Positions 49,214-58,432 of a DNA stretch of 64,000 bases are shown here, in pieces. This DNA comes from Arsukibacterium perlucidum DSM 18276. GTDB taxonomy: Bacteria > Pseudomonadota > Gammaproteobacteria > Enterobacterales > Alteromonadaceae. The translations under genes were made by a program, and so were the position numbers. Positions within the stretch are counted from its first letter, which is position 1, and each line of letters opens with the position of its first letter. The stretch spans positions 62,001-126,000 of the forward strand of contig NZ_KB907707.1 of NCBI RefSeq assembly GCF_000382165.1, written 5' to 3'. Below the pieces are notes generated by a model. That model worked only from the letters and a program-made list of their open reading frames with translations. It was not told the DNA's origin and made no database searches.

Positions 49214-49837
49214 ATGGAATTATTTTTAGGGGTGTTGTTTTTTGCATTTTCAACAACAATAACTCCGGGCCCCAATAACGTGATGATTATGTCATCCGGG
49301 GTGAATTACGGCATTAAGCAAAGTGTGCCGCACTGGCTGGGCATTTGCCTCGGTTTTCCGTTAATGGTGCTGTTGGTCGGGTTAGGTTTTGGGGTGATCT
49401 TTGACCGTTACCCTCATTTACATCAGCTGATTAAAATTGCCGGAACGGTTTATTTAGTCTGGCTGGCCTGGCGGATTGCCAGTGCCAGGCCAGAAACAAT
49501 TGCTACTGGCAAAAGTAAGCCTTTTAGTTTTATGCAAGCTGCCTTATTTCAATGGGTTAATGGTAAGGCCTGGGTGATGGCCTCTGGTGCTGTGGCGGCT
49601 TTTACTTCAGTAACCGGTGTTTACTGGTATCAGGTATTTATGATTACCCTGGCATTTTTACTGGTCGCTTTTCCCTGTGTCGGGGTTTGGCTGGTATTTG
49701 GGGCAGGTTTACGTAAAGTGTTAACTAAACCCTTGTTTCAGCGTATTTTTAATATTTGTATGGGATTTATTCTGCTACTGTCGGTGGTTCCGGTAATTAT
49801 TGAGATCTGGCGTTACTACTTCACAGCGGTAAGTTAA
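49214..49837 (+). CDS. LysE/RhtB-family amino-acid exporter
   Basis: A 207-residue inner-membrane exporter with six hydrophobic segments. The start FLGVLFFAFSTTITPGPNNV is the family hallmark, with the TPGPNN motif, and GINYGIKQSVPHWLGI-like wording follows. Family members export amino acids or homoserine lactones; the substrate is not predictable. The ATG at 49214 is preferred because TGAGG lies about 6 bases upstream. The next gene starts 19 bases after the stop. Confidence 0.92.
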   Translation: MELFLGVLFFAFSTTITPGPNNVMIMSSGVNYGIKQSVPHWLGICLGFPLMVLLVGLGFGVIFDRYPHLHQLIKIAGTVYLVWLAWRIASARPETIATGKSKPFSFMQAALFQWVNGKAWVMASGAVAAFTSVTGVYWYQVFMITLAFLLVAFPCVGVWLVFGAGLRKVLTKPLFQRIFNICMGFILLLSVVPVIIEIWRYYFTAVS

Positions 49838-49856
49838 GCCTGTTAAGGTAACGGCT

Positions 49857-50384
49857 ATGAAGGGTGCAGAAGAAAAAATCAAGCTGGAACACGAGGCTGC
49901 GCGTATTTTTATGCGCCTGTATCAGCAGCGTTTTGGGATTAAAATGCGTCATATCTGGCACAATGAGCCGGCACGACCAGACGTATCCTGTTATTACGAA
50001 AACACCAAACTTGACCTGGAAATCGCTCATTTATATGGCAGTGAAGTTGAAGCTATGCATATTCTGGGCAGAGCGATCAGTGCCGAAACCCATCGCGAGC
50101 TGATGGCCCTGCTTCGCACGCCACCTGAGCACCGGCTGCTCACCGCACTAAACCGGATTATCAGTAGTAAAGCACAGAAGCATTATCAGAGTGACAATGT
50201 CTGGCTGGTTATCCGCAACGCTAACCCACTTTGGACCCGCTACGATATGCAGTTTCATAGCGATAAATTATATATGCCAAAATCTCATCCGTTTCAGCAA
50301 ATCTGGTTGGTGGGTGATATGGCCGGAGAGTCGGGTATCTTGCCGTTGTATCCACAGGCATTAAGGCAACAGGAAACTAAATAA
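49857..50384 (+). CDS. Uncharacterised protein with a possible restriction-endonuclease-like fold
   Basis: A 175-residue cytoplasmic protein. An N-terminal helix with conserved-looking Glu (KIKLEHEAARIFMRLYQQRF) is followed by ARPDVSCYYENTKLDLEIAH, which resembles the PD...(D/E)xK core: Asp in RPDV, Glu in LDLEIA, though the usual Lys is absent. The rest is helical, then a strand near DNVWLVIRNANPLW. I do not recognise a named family. The next gene, a membrane protein, starts on the last base of its stop (TAATG), so the pair is co-translated, upstream of earP-efp. The nuclease-like reading is inference. Confidence 0.6.
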   Translation: MKGAEEKIKLEHEAARIFMRLYQQRFGIKMRHIWHNEPARPDVSCYYENTKLDLEIAHLYGSEVEAMHILGRAISAETHRELMALLRTPPEHRLLTALNRIISSKAQKHYQSDNVWLVIRNANPLWTRYDMQFHSDKLYMPKSHPFQQIWLVGDMAGESGILPLYPQALRQQETK

Positions 50385-50752
50385 TGCTGACATTTTACTA
50401 TGTTTTAGCCAACAAGCTACGGCCATTGCAATGGTTATGGCTGGTTATGGCAATAGCCAGTCTGGGCTGGCTGGGTTATTTATTATTGCTGGCACCTGTC
50501 GAGGTTAGCCAGCGCTGGCAGCTGACCGCATTGGTCAGCTTTGCTTTTTTGCTGAATATGCTGTTACTGACGCTGTTATTTGACCAGCCACCAGCTGCTG
50601 TCTCAACTAAGGATTTCTGGAGCCGGCTGCAATACCGGCTGCGCTATTTTTTCCGCTATTGTCTCGCCTGGCTGGTAACGCTGTTGTTTATGGTTATTTT
50701 ATGGCTGTTTCTGCGTATCGCGCTCGGTATAATAGTGCCGTTACTATTTTAA
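50384..50752 (+). CDS. Three-TM membrane protein, unknown
   Basis: A 122-residue protein with hydrophobic segments at about 17-38, 48-67 and 95-121, and a basic middle (SRLQYRLRYFFRYC). There is no signal cleavage site or enzyme motif. It is translationally coupled to the gene before it through a TAATG overlap, and lies 19 bases upstream of earP. The family is not recognised. Confidence 0.65.
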   Translation: MLTFYYVLANKLRPLQWLWLVMAIASLGWLGYLLLLAPVEVSQRWQLTALVSFAFLLNMLLLTLLFDQPPAAVSTKDFWSRLQYRLRYFFRYCLAWLVTLLFMVILWLFLRIALGIIVPLLF

Positions 50753-50771
50753 CCTGAACACAGGCAGTCAA

Positions 50772-51983
50772 TTGCAACAACTATTACACCAACTAAACCA
50801 ACCTGATAACCGGGGGATATGGCGAATATTCTGCTCGGTAGTGGATAATTTCGGTGATATCGGCATTTGCTGGCGCTTAAGCCGCCAATTAGTGGCTGAA
50901 CATGGCATCAGGGTGCAATTGCTGGTTGACGATTTGCATAGTTTTCAGCGAATTTGTCCGCAGATATCGCCACAGCTTCCCCGGCAAACGATGTCAGGAG
51001 TCGAGGTATGGCATTGGCCCTCCGAACCCGGCCCCCAGCTTAACTGGCAGCAATTAGCACCGGCTGCGGTAGTTATTGAGGCTCTGGCCTGCACTATTCC
51101 GGCCGGCTATTTAGCGCAGATGGCTCAGCAACAGCCCGCACCTTTGTGGTTAAATCTGGAATATCTTTCGGCAGAGCAGTGGGTTGAGGGCTGTCATGCA
51201 CTCAGCTCACCCCAGGGCCAGCTTGCCCTGAATAAGTATTTCTTTTTCCCGGGTTTTAGTAACAAAACCGGTGGGTTGTTATTTGAGCGGGATTTACAGC
51301 AACAACTGGCCGCCTTTACAGCCGATAAGGCGGCCCAGCTGGCGTTCTGGCAGCAACTTGGGATCAGAGCTGATGATTTTCAGCTTAAAATTTCAATGTT
51401 TGGCTATAGCCATAGTCAGTTCAGTAGTTTGCTGCAGCAATGGCAGCAACGTCCGGCCAAAGTGCTCTGTGTTATCCCGCACGGCGAACTGGCAACCGGG
51501 CTCAGTAAGCAATATCCACAGTTACTGAGCGGGGAAACAGTGCAACTGGACAATCTTTGCTTAAAGGTTATGCCGTTTCTGGCACAGCCAGATTATGACT
51601 TGCTGCTAGCGGGCTGTGATTTGAATTTTGTCAGAGGCGAGGACTCCATTATCAGGGCGCACTGGGCTGGCCGGCCTTTTATCTGGCAAATATACCGCCA
51701 ACAGGAAAATGCCCATCTGGTGAAGCTGCAGGCCTTTCTGGATCGCTATTGTCATAACATGTCTGCGGCGCTGGCCAGTGCTGTGCAACAGTTTTATCTG
51801 GCCTGGAATACTGAGCAGGAATTAAGCGGTTGCTGGCAGCTGTTGTATCCGTTATTGCCGCAAATTGCCGAATACAACCGGCTCTGGCGCCAGCAATTAC
51901 TGGCAAATGGAGATCTTGCCAGCAACCTCGTGCACTTTGCTGAAAAAAAATTTATAATAACGCCCAATTTTTCCCAACAATGA
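50772..51983 (+). CDS. earP: EF-P arginine rhamnosyltransferase EarP
   Basis: A 403-residue inverting glycosyltransferase that puts rhamnose from dTDP-rhamnose on Arg32 of EF-P. It has two Rossmann-like halves. The catalytic Asp region is [18 protein letters not shown] (Asp25, Asp29) and the conserved RGEDSIIRA motif lies near 286-294. No ATG precedes the essential N-terminus, so TTG at 50772 is the likely start. efp follows after 16 bases, the diagnostic pairing. dTDP-rhamnose genes are not in the window. Confidence 0.94.
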   Translation: MQQLLHQLNQPDNRGIWRIFCSVVDNFGDIGICWRLSRQLVAEHGIRVQLLVDDLHSFQRICPQISPQLPRQTMSGVEVWHWPSEPGPQLNWQQLAPAAVVIEALACTIPAGYLAQMAQQQPAPLWLNLEYLSAEQWVEGCHALSSPQGQLALNKYFFFPGFSNKTGGLLFERDLQQQLAAFTADKAAQLAFWQQLGIRADDFQLKISMFGYSHSQFSSLLQQWQQRPAKVLCVIPHGELATGLSKQYPQLLSGETVQLDNLCLKVMPFLAQPDYDLLLAGCDLNFVRGEDSIIRAHWAGRPFIWQIYRQQENAHLVKLQAFLDRYCHNMSAALASAVQQFYLAWNTEQELSGCWQLLYPLLPQIAEYNRLWRQQLLANGDLASNLVHFAEKKFIITPNFSQQ

Positions 51984-51999
51984 AGATATTTCAATAATG

Positions 52000-52557
52000 A
52001 TGAAAACAGCCCAAGAACTGCGCGCTGGCCAGGTAATTATGGTTGGCACTGAACCGATGGTAATTTTAAAGGCCGAGTTTAACAAATCAGGTCGTAACTC
52101 TGCTGTCGTTAAAATGAAAATGAAAAACCTGCTCAATGCCCAGGGCATGGAAACGGTATACCGCGCCGATGATAAATTTGAACAGGTATTACTGGATACC
52201 AAAGAAGTAACATACTCTTACTTCTCTGATCCTATGTACGTGTTTATGGATTCTGAGTACAACCAGTACGAAATTGAAGCTGAGAACATGACTGAAGCCT
52301 TAAAATACCTGACCGACGGTATGGAATGCTCAGTAGTATTCTACAACGAGCGGGCTATCTCTGTAGACTTGCCAACCGTAGTGGTGCGTGAAGTGGTTTA
52401 CACCGAACCAGCCGCCAAAGGTGATACCACCGGTAAAGTAATGAAGCCAGCGAAACTGGATACCGGCTTTGAATTAATGGTGCCGGCGTTCGTTGATATC
52501 GGTGATAAGATTGAAATCGACACCCGTACTGACGAATACCGTAGCCGCGCGAAGTAA
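52000..52557 (+). CDS. efp: Elongation factor P (Arg32 type)
   Basis: A 185-residue three-domain factor that relieves ribosome stalling at proline runs. The tip loop reads [20 protein letters not shown], with Arg at position 32 if the second ATG (52000) is the start. Arg rather than Lys fits modification by EarP, encoded just upstream. The end [17 protein letters not shown] is canonical. An ATG three bases earlier is also in frame. A hairpin terminator follows. Confidence 0.96.
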   Translation: MKTAQELRAGQVIMVGTEPMVILKAEFNKSGRNSAVVKMKMKNLLNAQGMETVYRADDKFEQVLLDTKEVTYSYFSDPMYVFMDSEYNQYEIEAENMTEALKYLTDGMECSVVFYNERAISVDLPTVVVREVVYTEPAAKGDTTGKVMKPAKLDTGFELMVPAFVDIGDKIEIDTRTDEYRSRAK

Positions 52558-52592
52558 TTTCGTGCGTTGACGATAACCTAGGTTAACGAAAG

Positions 52593-52620
52593 CAAAGGGC
52601 GCGTTCTGCGCCTTTTGTTG
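52593..52620 (+). terminator. Terminator downstream of efp
   Basis: CAAAGGGCGC pairs with GCGCCTTTTG around GTTCT, with one G-T pair, followed by further T. Confidence 0.75.
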
Positions 52621-52647
52621 TTTTAAAGCCTATAACAGGATTGCACT

Positions 52648-53130
52648 GTGACCAATAATGACGTGTTACGCCGCTTGCGGTATGCCTTTGAATATAATAA
52701 CAGCAACATGAGCGATATTATGGCGCTTGGCGGCCAGACTCCCAGCCGCGAGCAAATGATCAGCTGGCTGAGTAAAGACGATGATAGTGAGTTCGGTGCC
52801 ATGGCAGACGTTGATCTTGCCCGCTTTTTAAATGGGCTTATTGTGCATAAGCGGGGACGCAAAGACGGCCCGCAGCCAGAACCCGAGCAGCGGCTGAACA
52901 ATAATATCATTTTCCGGAAGCTGAAAATTGCCCTCGATTTTAAAGATGACGATATCCTGGCGGTGATGACATTAGCCGATTTCCGGCTGAGTAAGCCGGA
53001 GTTAAGTGCGTTTTTCCGCCGGGCTGATCATAAGCATTTCCGGGCTTGTCAGGATCAGGTGTTACGTAACTTTATCAAAGGCTTGCAACTGAAATACCGG
53101 CCTGGTGCAGATACAGAGTCGCAGGAATAA
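52648..53130 (+). CDS. DUF1456 family protein (YehS-like)
   Basis: A 160-residue cytoplasmic protein made of two related halves, each starting with a helix of the type NDVLRRLRYAFEYNNSNMSD (1-50) or NIIFRKLKIALDFKDDDILA (about 87-140). It ends in LRNFIKGLQLK. This is the DUF1456/YehS duplication. Function is unknown. The start is GTG at 52648, with CAGGA 7 bases upstream. The next gene starts 5 bases after the stop. Confidence 0.9.
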   Translation: MTNNDVLRRLRYAFEYNNSNMSDIMALGGQTPSREQMISWLSKDDDSEFGAMADVDLARFLNGLIVHKRGRKDGPQPEPEQRLNNNIIFRKLKIALDFKDDDILAVMTLADFRLSKPELSAFFRRADHKHFRACQDQVLRNFIKGLQLKYRPGADTESQE

Positions 53131-53134
53131 GCCG

Positions 53135-53686
53135 ATGAGCATCGCAGGCGACTTTAGCAATACCCAGTTAAGCAGCGAGCAATTAACGCCACTGGTGGCG
53201 TTGCAACTTGAGCCGCTGGCCAGACGTTACCGGCTATTGCGCCAGGGGGTAAATGCGGTTGTCTTCAGCGTGCTGTGGCTGATATTACTGCTGCAGTGGC
53301 TGCAGCCCTGGTGGGAGTTACCTGCCAATATGCTGCAGGTGGTAAAACATGCGCTGTGGCTGCTGCCAATACTGGGTGGGCTTAGGGCTTTATACTGCTG
53401 GCATGCCGACAAACATAAACACTTTGCCTTGCGTGAGCACGACATCAGTTACAGCTCAGGCATTTTTTTCAGAAAAATGATTACTCAGCCAGTGGTGCGG
53501 GTGCAGCATATTGAATTAAAGCAGGGGCCGCTGGAGCGAAAAGCCGCTCTGGCCCGTTTGCAATTGTTCAGTGCCGGCGGTGCTTTGCATACTTTTGAAA
53601 TCCCGGGGCTGCATCTGACCCAGGCGCAGCAAATCCGCCAGTTTGTATTGCAGCACAAGGATGCATTGCAAGATGAACAACAGTGA
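53135..53686 (+). CDS. bPH2-domain membrane protein (YdbS-like)
   Basis: A 183-residue inner-membrane protein with two TM helices (about 35-60 and 68-88) and one bacterial PH domain (about 95-170: ALREHDISYSSGIFFRKMIT ... RVQHIELKQGPLERKAAL). The ATG at 53135 is preferred over upstream starts because AGGAA precedes it. It is 5 bases after the DUF1456 stop and overlaps the next gene, a triple bPH2 protein, by 14 bases, so the pair probably forms a complex. Function is not established. Confidence 0.88.
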   Translation: MSIAGDFSNTQLSSEQLTPLVALQLEPLARRYRLLRQGVNAVVFSVLWLILLLQWLQPWWELPANMLQVVKHALWLLPILGGLRALYCWHADKHKHFALREHDISYSSGIFFRKMITQPVVRVQHIELKQGPLERKAALARLQLFSAGGALHTFEIPGLHLTQAQQIRQFVLQHKDALQDEQQ

Positions 53687-55241
53687 GCGTTCAGCCAGCA
53701 CTGTTCCAGAGCTGAGCCAGACTGCTGCCCAGGCGCAATGGCAGCGGGTATCGCCGATTGCCATTTTATATTTTGCCGTGGCGGTGTTGCGGTTTTTTGT
53801 TGGCCAGTTCATCTACCTGATCCCGCCTTTAATTTTGCTGTTTAACCGGATTAAAGATAATCCTGGCCTGGCTATTGGCATAGTTAGTTCGCTGCTGCTG
53901 TTAATTGTTGTTGCTGCCATCTTGAAGTTTTACTATTTCCAATATCGGTTATCAGCCGGCACGGTTGAGATCCGCTCTGGTGTTATCAGCAAAAAATATC
54001 TGAACCTTCCTTTTAACCGGATCCAGAATATCAAGCTTGAGCAGCCGATTTTTTATCGTCCGGCCGATTATGTTTGTTTACAACTGGACACTGCCGGCTC
54101 GGTGCATCAGGAAGCCAGATTAGTGGCCTTAAGCCGGCCTTTTGCTGAATCGTTAAAACAGCATATTCTTGATTCTCGGCAAGTTACAACAACTGAAACT
54201 GACAACCAGACTATGGAGCAGGCAGCGCTAGCCAAGCCTGGTGCCACAGAGCAGCTATTGAACCAGCGCAGCCTGGTTGATTTAGTTATTCATGGCATCA
54301 GTAATAACCGGATCTGGTTGTTTTTAGGCCTGGCGGCACCTTTTTATAATCAGCTTGCCGATAAAATCCTTGGAGTATTGCTCAAAGCGGGCATTGATTT
54401 ACCGGCAATGTTTGACCCTGGCCAGCAATCCTGGTTGCTTATCGGTTTGTATGCTTTGTCGCTAACCATGTTCATTATGTTGCTGTTCACCCTGTTTTCG
54501 GTATTAGGGTCGGTATTATCTTTTTATGGTTACACCCTGCATAAGAAGCAAGATAATTATATCCGGCGCAGTGGTTTACTGACCCGGCATGAAGTGAGTA
54601 TGAAATTATCACGCTTGCAGTGGGTTGCTCTGAAACGCGATTGGCTGGATATGTTGCTGGGCAGAGTTAATCTGAGTTTTGAGCAAATTAATGGCCAGCA
54701 GCAACAATTTGCTACTGAGCAGAAGATTATGGTGCCGTCGGTTACCCCGGCTGAAGCCAGTATTCTGTTAACTGATGCCTATCCGGATAATCAACTAAGC
54801 AGCATATCTTTTAGCAGGATCAGCCGGCGTTTCCTGTGGCGCTATGTATTATTGTACTGGTTGCCGGCCGCCCTGATTAGCCAGCTGCTGTTCTGGTTGC
54901 AACAACAACCTGTATTAGCGCTGCTGAGCCTGATCCCGCTGTCGCTGTGGGCACTGCTTATTGTAATGCGTTGGTACCGCTACGGTTATGCCCAGGACGA
55001 TACCTACTATTATCTGCGCCGTGGCTATTTTGGCGTTGATTATTACTGCTTTGCCAAATACAAGCTGCAGCAGGTGCAATTTAAACAAAGTTGGCTAATG
55101 CGTCGCTCAGGTTTGTGCTCGGTGAAACTGGTAATGGCATCAGGGGCCCTGGCAGTTCCTTTTATTACCGAGACTGACGGCAGAGCACTGCTGGAGCAAG
55201 GCTTAACGGCGTTACAACGGAGCAATAAGGCCTGGATGTAA
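53673..55241 (+). CDS. Triple bPH2-domain membrane protein (YdbT-like)
   Basis: A 522-residue protein with paired TM helices and three bPH2 domains: about 92-160 (YRLSAGTVEIRSGVISKKYL), about 285-370 (NYIRRSGLLTRHEVSMKLSR) and about 435-510 (YYYLRRGYFGVDYYCFAKYK). The order TM-PH repeated three times is the YdbT pattern. It overlaps the YdbS-like gene by 14 bases. The ATG at 53673 is chosen; an earlier ATG at 53661 has no room for a ribosome-binding site. The role is unknown; an envelope function is plausible. Confidence 0.88.
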   Translation: MNNSERSASTVPELSQTAAQAQWQRVSPIAILYFAVAVLRFFVGQFIYLIPPLILLFNRIKDNPGLAIGIVSSLLLLIVVAAILKFYYFQYRLSAGTVEIRSGVISKKYLNLPFNRIQNIKLEQPIFYRPADYVCLQLDTAGSVHQEARLVALSRPFAESLKQHILDSRQVTTTETDNQTMEQAALAKPGATEQLLNQRSLVDLVIHGISNNRIWLFLGLAAPFYNQLADKILGVLLKAGIDLPAMFDPGQQSWLLIGLYALSLTMFIMLLFTLFSVLGSVLSFYGYTLHKKQDNYIRRSGLLTRHEVSMKLSRLQWVALKRDWLDMLLGRVNLSFEQINGQQQQFATEQKIMVPSVTPAEASILLTDAYPDNQLSSISFSRISRRFLWRYVLLYWLPAALISQLLFWLQQQPVLALLSLIPLSLWALLIVMRWYRYGYAQDDTYYYLRRGYFGVDYYCFAKYKLQQVQFKQSWLMRRSGLCSVKLVMASGALAVPFITETDGRALLEQGLTALQRSNKAWM

Positions 55242-55281
55242 CTGTATAAAAACCAGCAGCTGTTTAAAAAAGCATGGCTGG

Positions 55282-55944
55282 CTAGCGGCTTTGCAGCTGT
55301 AAGTCGGCCAGAGTAATCTCAGCGTGGCTGTGTTTCAGCTGACTTAACAACAGCAGGGCGCAGCTGTACGCATCAGCCAGTGCATGGTGCTGACTGCTTT
55401 GCGGCAGTTTATGCCGGCTTAAACATTGGGGCAGGCGTAGCGCATCTTTTTTCATCACAATCCCCTGTTTTTGCAGCCGGTAAAGTTCGATATTCAGGGT
55501 GTCTATAAAGCTGAATTTTGCCGCCTTACCGAAAATGCGCTGGCTGGCGACTTCTAAAAAGCGACAATCGAGCTGGCAGTGGTGGGCAACAAAAATATAA
55601 CCGGCATAGCGTTGCATCAGTTCCGTTAATACTTCAGCAAGATCCAGTGCTTCATCAAAATCCTTATCATGTAAACCATGGAATATCGCACTCTGGCCAA
55701 CACTTACCGGGCTATGAACCAGATAATGTCGGGCTTCACTTAATACAATTTCATATTGACGGACAGGCACCCAACCCAGGCTGACAATATGGTCCTGTTT
55801 AGCATTTAAGCCGGTCAGTTCTAAATCAATAACCAGAAACGGGCAGTCTCTGGCAAGCACTGACCCCGGCGGCAGAGCATGCTGATTAAAGGTTTGCACG
55901 ATATGGCTGAGCGGGGTGGTTTTATTGGATAGCCAGCCCAGCAT
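55282..55944 (-). CDS. DEDDh 3'-5' exonuclease (DnaQ/epsilon-like)
   Basis: A 220-residue nuclease. ExoI is DLE (Asp40, Glu42) in FLVIDLELTGLN; ExoII holds Asp126 in HHCQLDCRFL; ExoIII is His186 to Asp191 in HHALADA, an H-x4-D DEDDh pattern. It lacks DnaQ's C-terminal alpha-binding part. It lies 2 bases after the nucleotidyltransferase gene, so they are co-transcribed. Proofreading or RNA trimming are both possible; this DUF294-exonuclease pair recurs beside acetate-type symporters in gammaproteobacteria. Confidence 0.88.
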   Translation of the reverse strand: MLGWLSNKTTPLSHIVQTFNQHALPPGSVLARDCPFLVIDLELTGLNAKQDHIVSLGWVPVRQYEIVLSEARHYLVHSPVSVGQSAIFHGLHDKDFDEALDLAEVLTELMQRYAGYIFVAHHCQLDCRFLEVASQRIFGKAAKFSFIDTLNIELYRLQKQGIVMKKDALRLPQCLSRHKLPQSSQHHALADAYSCALLLLSQLKHSHAEITLADLQLQSR

Positions 55945-55946
55945 GG

Positions 55947-57773
55947 TTACAAGTCCCTGCAGAAACGATGCTTTAACGAGGACTGGGCATCATTAATTAC
56001 CGTCAGGCTGTCTTTCAGCTGATGCCGCTGTAAACCGGATAACACATTAGGGTCGAGCAAGTTACTGACGTCATGACCCTGAATCAGATCATGCTGATGC
56101 TTGTCCCAGCGCAGTTGGGCCAGCACATCAAAGGCGTCAGATAAATTCTGGGTGTCCTTGCTGTCCATCACCCCGCTGGCGGCAAGTTGCACCAAACGCT
56201 GCCGGGTATTAATCTCGCTGATCCCGGCTGACAGCGCATACACCCTGACAATGTCGGTGATCAGGCTAATCCCGCGTTTTTTTAAATCCAAACCTTTTTT
56301 CTGCTTGCCGTCATGTTCCAGAATAAAATTTCGCAAAAAGCTTAACGGTGCAGTGCGTTGCAATGCAGTTTGCGCCAGGTGGTATAAAAACAACGCGTTA
56401 TCTTGGGTTTTAGCCAGAATATCCTGTTGCAGCGCGTTAAACAGGCCTTTACTGCCTTCTATCACCCGCAAATCGAAGAAGATACTGGATTTAAGCAAGG
56501 CTTCAGGGGTAGGGCTGCTAACCCATTTGCCGAATTGTCCGGACCAGCCTTTTAAGCTTAAACGCAGCGCACTGTTGGAGGCCATAATGTTGCCCGGGCA
56601 CAGAATAATGCCACAGCGGGCTAAGCCCTGGCATACAAAGTCGGCCAGCGCGGCAAAGTAATCTGCTACTGCACCAACCGGCTCTTTTTCAAGTAATAAA
56701 GCGTTGTCCTGATCAGCATTTAAGCTTTGGTCCATCCTGCCTTGCGAGCCAAATGCCAGCCAGCTGAACACACAGGGAGGCGGGCCCAGTTCAAGTTGAG
56801 CTAACGTAATCAGCCGTTGGGTCAGGGCATCGGTAATAGTGGTAATAATATGCCCGGCTTCGTGCGCCGGTACCTGCTGCTTACCCAGAGTAAGTGCCAG
56901 ACTGCTTACCTGGCTGGCGCAATGCTCCAGGCCGTCAACACTGGTCTGGCGGTGAATTTCACCAATCAGATAAACCGGGTGGTCTTGTTGTGAACGAATA
57001 ATATCGGTGGCGGTAATCATTGAATAGCTTTGTTGCTTATCCATTACCGGTAAGTGGTGCACATTATGCCGGCTCATCAGTTGCACGGCTTCAAACAGGT
57101 AGGCATGTTTATCAATGGTATGCGGTTTAGCCGTCATTACCTGTTGCACCTGAGTTTGAGCCGGTAAATTTGCCGCTAACACCCGGCTGCGCAGGTCGCG
57201 GTCGGTAATAATCCCAACCAGGCGTTCTTCCTGTTCTACCAGCAGCGACGACACCCGTTTTTCGGTCATTAAACTGGCTGCTTGCTGTACGGTCTGCTCA
57301 CCATTTATTGCAATTTTGCGGGCTTGTACCACATCACTTATTTTCAGGGTGAAGCGGGAGTTACCTTGCTGAGCTTTGTATTGGTGCAGGCGCCGGCTGA
57401 ATAAACGCTGAAAGAATATATCAATGTTTTTATACTGATAACGTATCTGATGAAATGCATCGGCGCTTAGCCAGTAAACCAGGCCGTCTTCTTCACAAAC
57501 CAGATTGTCATTATCAGTCAGGCCGGTTAGTAATAATTGATAACCATAAAAATCGCCTTGTTCCAATTTAGTTAATAAGGTTTGCTGGTCGCTGTATAGC
57601 GCAAAAATGCCCGTACGGACGATCATTAACCGCTCAGCGCTAAGTTGCACTGTTTCACCATTCTGGCAGTAGTAAACACTGATGTTGCCGGCCAGGTTGG
57701 CCAGCTGGGCAGAATCTAGCTGATCAAAAGGAGTGGTACCAGCTAAAAAGGTCGTAACCTCAGCGACTTCCAT
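55947..57773 (-). CDS. cNMP-binding / CBS / DUF294 nucleotidyltransferase-like regulator
   Basis: A 608-residue cytoplasmic signalling protein. Residues about 10-130 are a cyclic-nucleotide-binding-like domain, about 145-270 a CBS pair (ISDVVQARKIAINGEQTVQQ and VMTAKPHTIDKHAYLFEAV), about 300-440 a GlnD-like nucleotidyltransferase domain (DUF294) with GSQGR (342-346) and DQD (354-356), and about 470-605 the DUF294 C-terminal domain. The acidic residues of the transferase are present. The target is unknown; by analogy it may modify a protein or sense adenylates. It is upstream of, and co-transcribed with, the exonuclease gene and adjoins the symporter operon. Confidence 0.9.
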   Translation of the reverse strand: MEVAEVTTFLAGTTPFDQLDSAQLANLAGNISVYYCQNGETVQLSAERLMIVRTGIFALYSDQQTLLTKLEQGDFYGYQLLLTGLTDNDNLVCEEDGLVYWLSADAFHQIRYQYKNIDIFFQRLFSRRLHQYKAQQGNSRFTLKISDVVQARKIAINGEQTVQQAASLMTEKRVSSLLVEQEERLVGIITDRDLRSRVLAANLPAQTQVQQVMTAKPHTIDKHAYLFEAVQLMSRHNVHHLPVMDKQQSYSMITATDIIRSQQDHPVYLIGEIHRQTSVDGLEHCASQVSSLALTLGKQQVPAHEAGHIITTITDALTQRLITLAQLELGPPPCVFSWLAFGSQGRMDQSLNADQDNALLLEKEPVGAVADYFAALADFVCQGLARCGIILCPGNIMASNSALRLSLKGWSGQFGKWVSSPTPEALLKSSIFFDLRVIEGSKGLFNALQQDILAKTQDNALFLYHLAQTALQRTAPLSFLRNFILEHDGKQKKGLDLKKRGISLITDIVRVYALSAGISEINTRQRLVQLAASGVMDSKDTQNLSDAFDVLAQLRWDKHQHDLIQGHDVSNLLDPNVLSGLQRHQLKDSLTVINDAQSSLKHRFCRDL

Positions 57774-57801
57774 ATAACCTCAGCGTATTTTAAGTGATAA
57801 T

Positions 57802-58329
57802 TTACACTGTCTGGCGTTGACACAACGCCAACAATAACGGGTCGTTTTTATCTAGTTTATGCCAGGCCGCGTTGACGGTTTCACCTGGTGCCGGAATTTG
57901 TAACTGATCAGTAAAATCAGCGCGGGCTTGTTGCTGACAATGTACGACTTGTGGCACCCGTTTGGCTGACAGCCGGCGTTCAAAAAAATATAAATCTACC
58001 AGCCAGACTGCATTGTTACGTTGGTTTGGTGCGGCATTGGCAATGTCGGCCGCAATAAAGCGTAATGTTTGCGGATAAACATAGCTCCAGGGCCGCCAAA
58101 TTGCTTGTTGTTCTACAGTTCGAACCACCACTACGCCTTCTGGTAGCAATCCTGCCTGGTGTTGAAACCAGCTGTATTCACTTTGTATCTGAAAACTTAG
58201 CATACCCAGACCAGCAAAAGCGGGAATGAGCCAGCGTGGCGCTTTTTTTCTGCTGATAAAACGGATGGCCAGCGCTATACCTGCTGCACCCAAACCGGCA
58301 AAAATTGTCGCGATTAATTCCCATAACAT
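57802..58329 (-). CDS. Conserved hypothetical membrane-anchored protein
   Basis: A 175-residue protein with two N-terminal hydrophobic segments (about 5-25 and 32-48), then a soluble part with VVRTVEQQAIWRPWSYVYPQ and VDLYFFERRLSAKRVPQVVH. There is no motif I can name. It lies 28 bases upstream of the nucleotidyltransferase gene on the same strand and after the symporter terminator, so it probably leads a three-gene operon with that gene and the exonuclease. Confidence 0.7.
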   Translation of the reverse strand: MLWELIATIFAGLGAAGIALAIRFISRKKAPRWLIPAFAGLGMLSFQIQSEYSWFQHQAGLLPEGVVVVRTVEQQAIWRPWSYVYPQTLRFIAADIANAAPNQRNNAVWLVDLYFFERRLSAKRVPQVVHCQQQARADFTDQLQIPAPGETVNAAWHKLDKNDPLLLALCQRQTV

Positions 58330-58352
58330 AGGGTAGTCCTGCTTAGAATCTT

Positions 58353-58387
58353 GCTTTAAAAAGGCGGGCTTTCAATTGAAAGCCCGC
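58353..58387 (-). terminator. Terminator downstream of the symporter operon
   Basis: GCGGGCTTTCAA and its exact complement form a 12-base stem. On the minus strand it is followed by a T-run. It separates the DUF4212-symporter operon from the next gene on the same strand. Confidence 0.85.
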
Positions 58388-58432
58388 TACTACTTCAACA
58401 TTGTTATGCTGACACTATAACGTAGTGTTAGC

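Noticed and set aside
55282-57773. Exonuclease plus nucleotidyltransferase-like gene pair as a phage-defence system
   Set aside because: The transferase is the sensor-type cNMP/CBS/DUF294 architecture, not a CD-NTase or MNT toxin, and the pair belongs to a recurrent metabolic neighbourhood.
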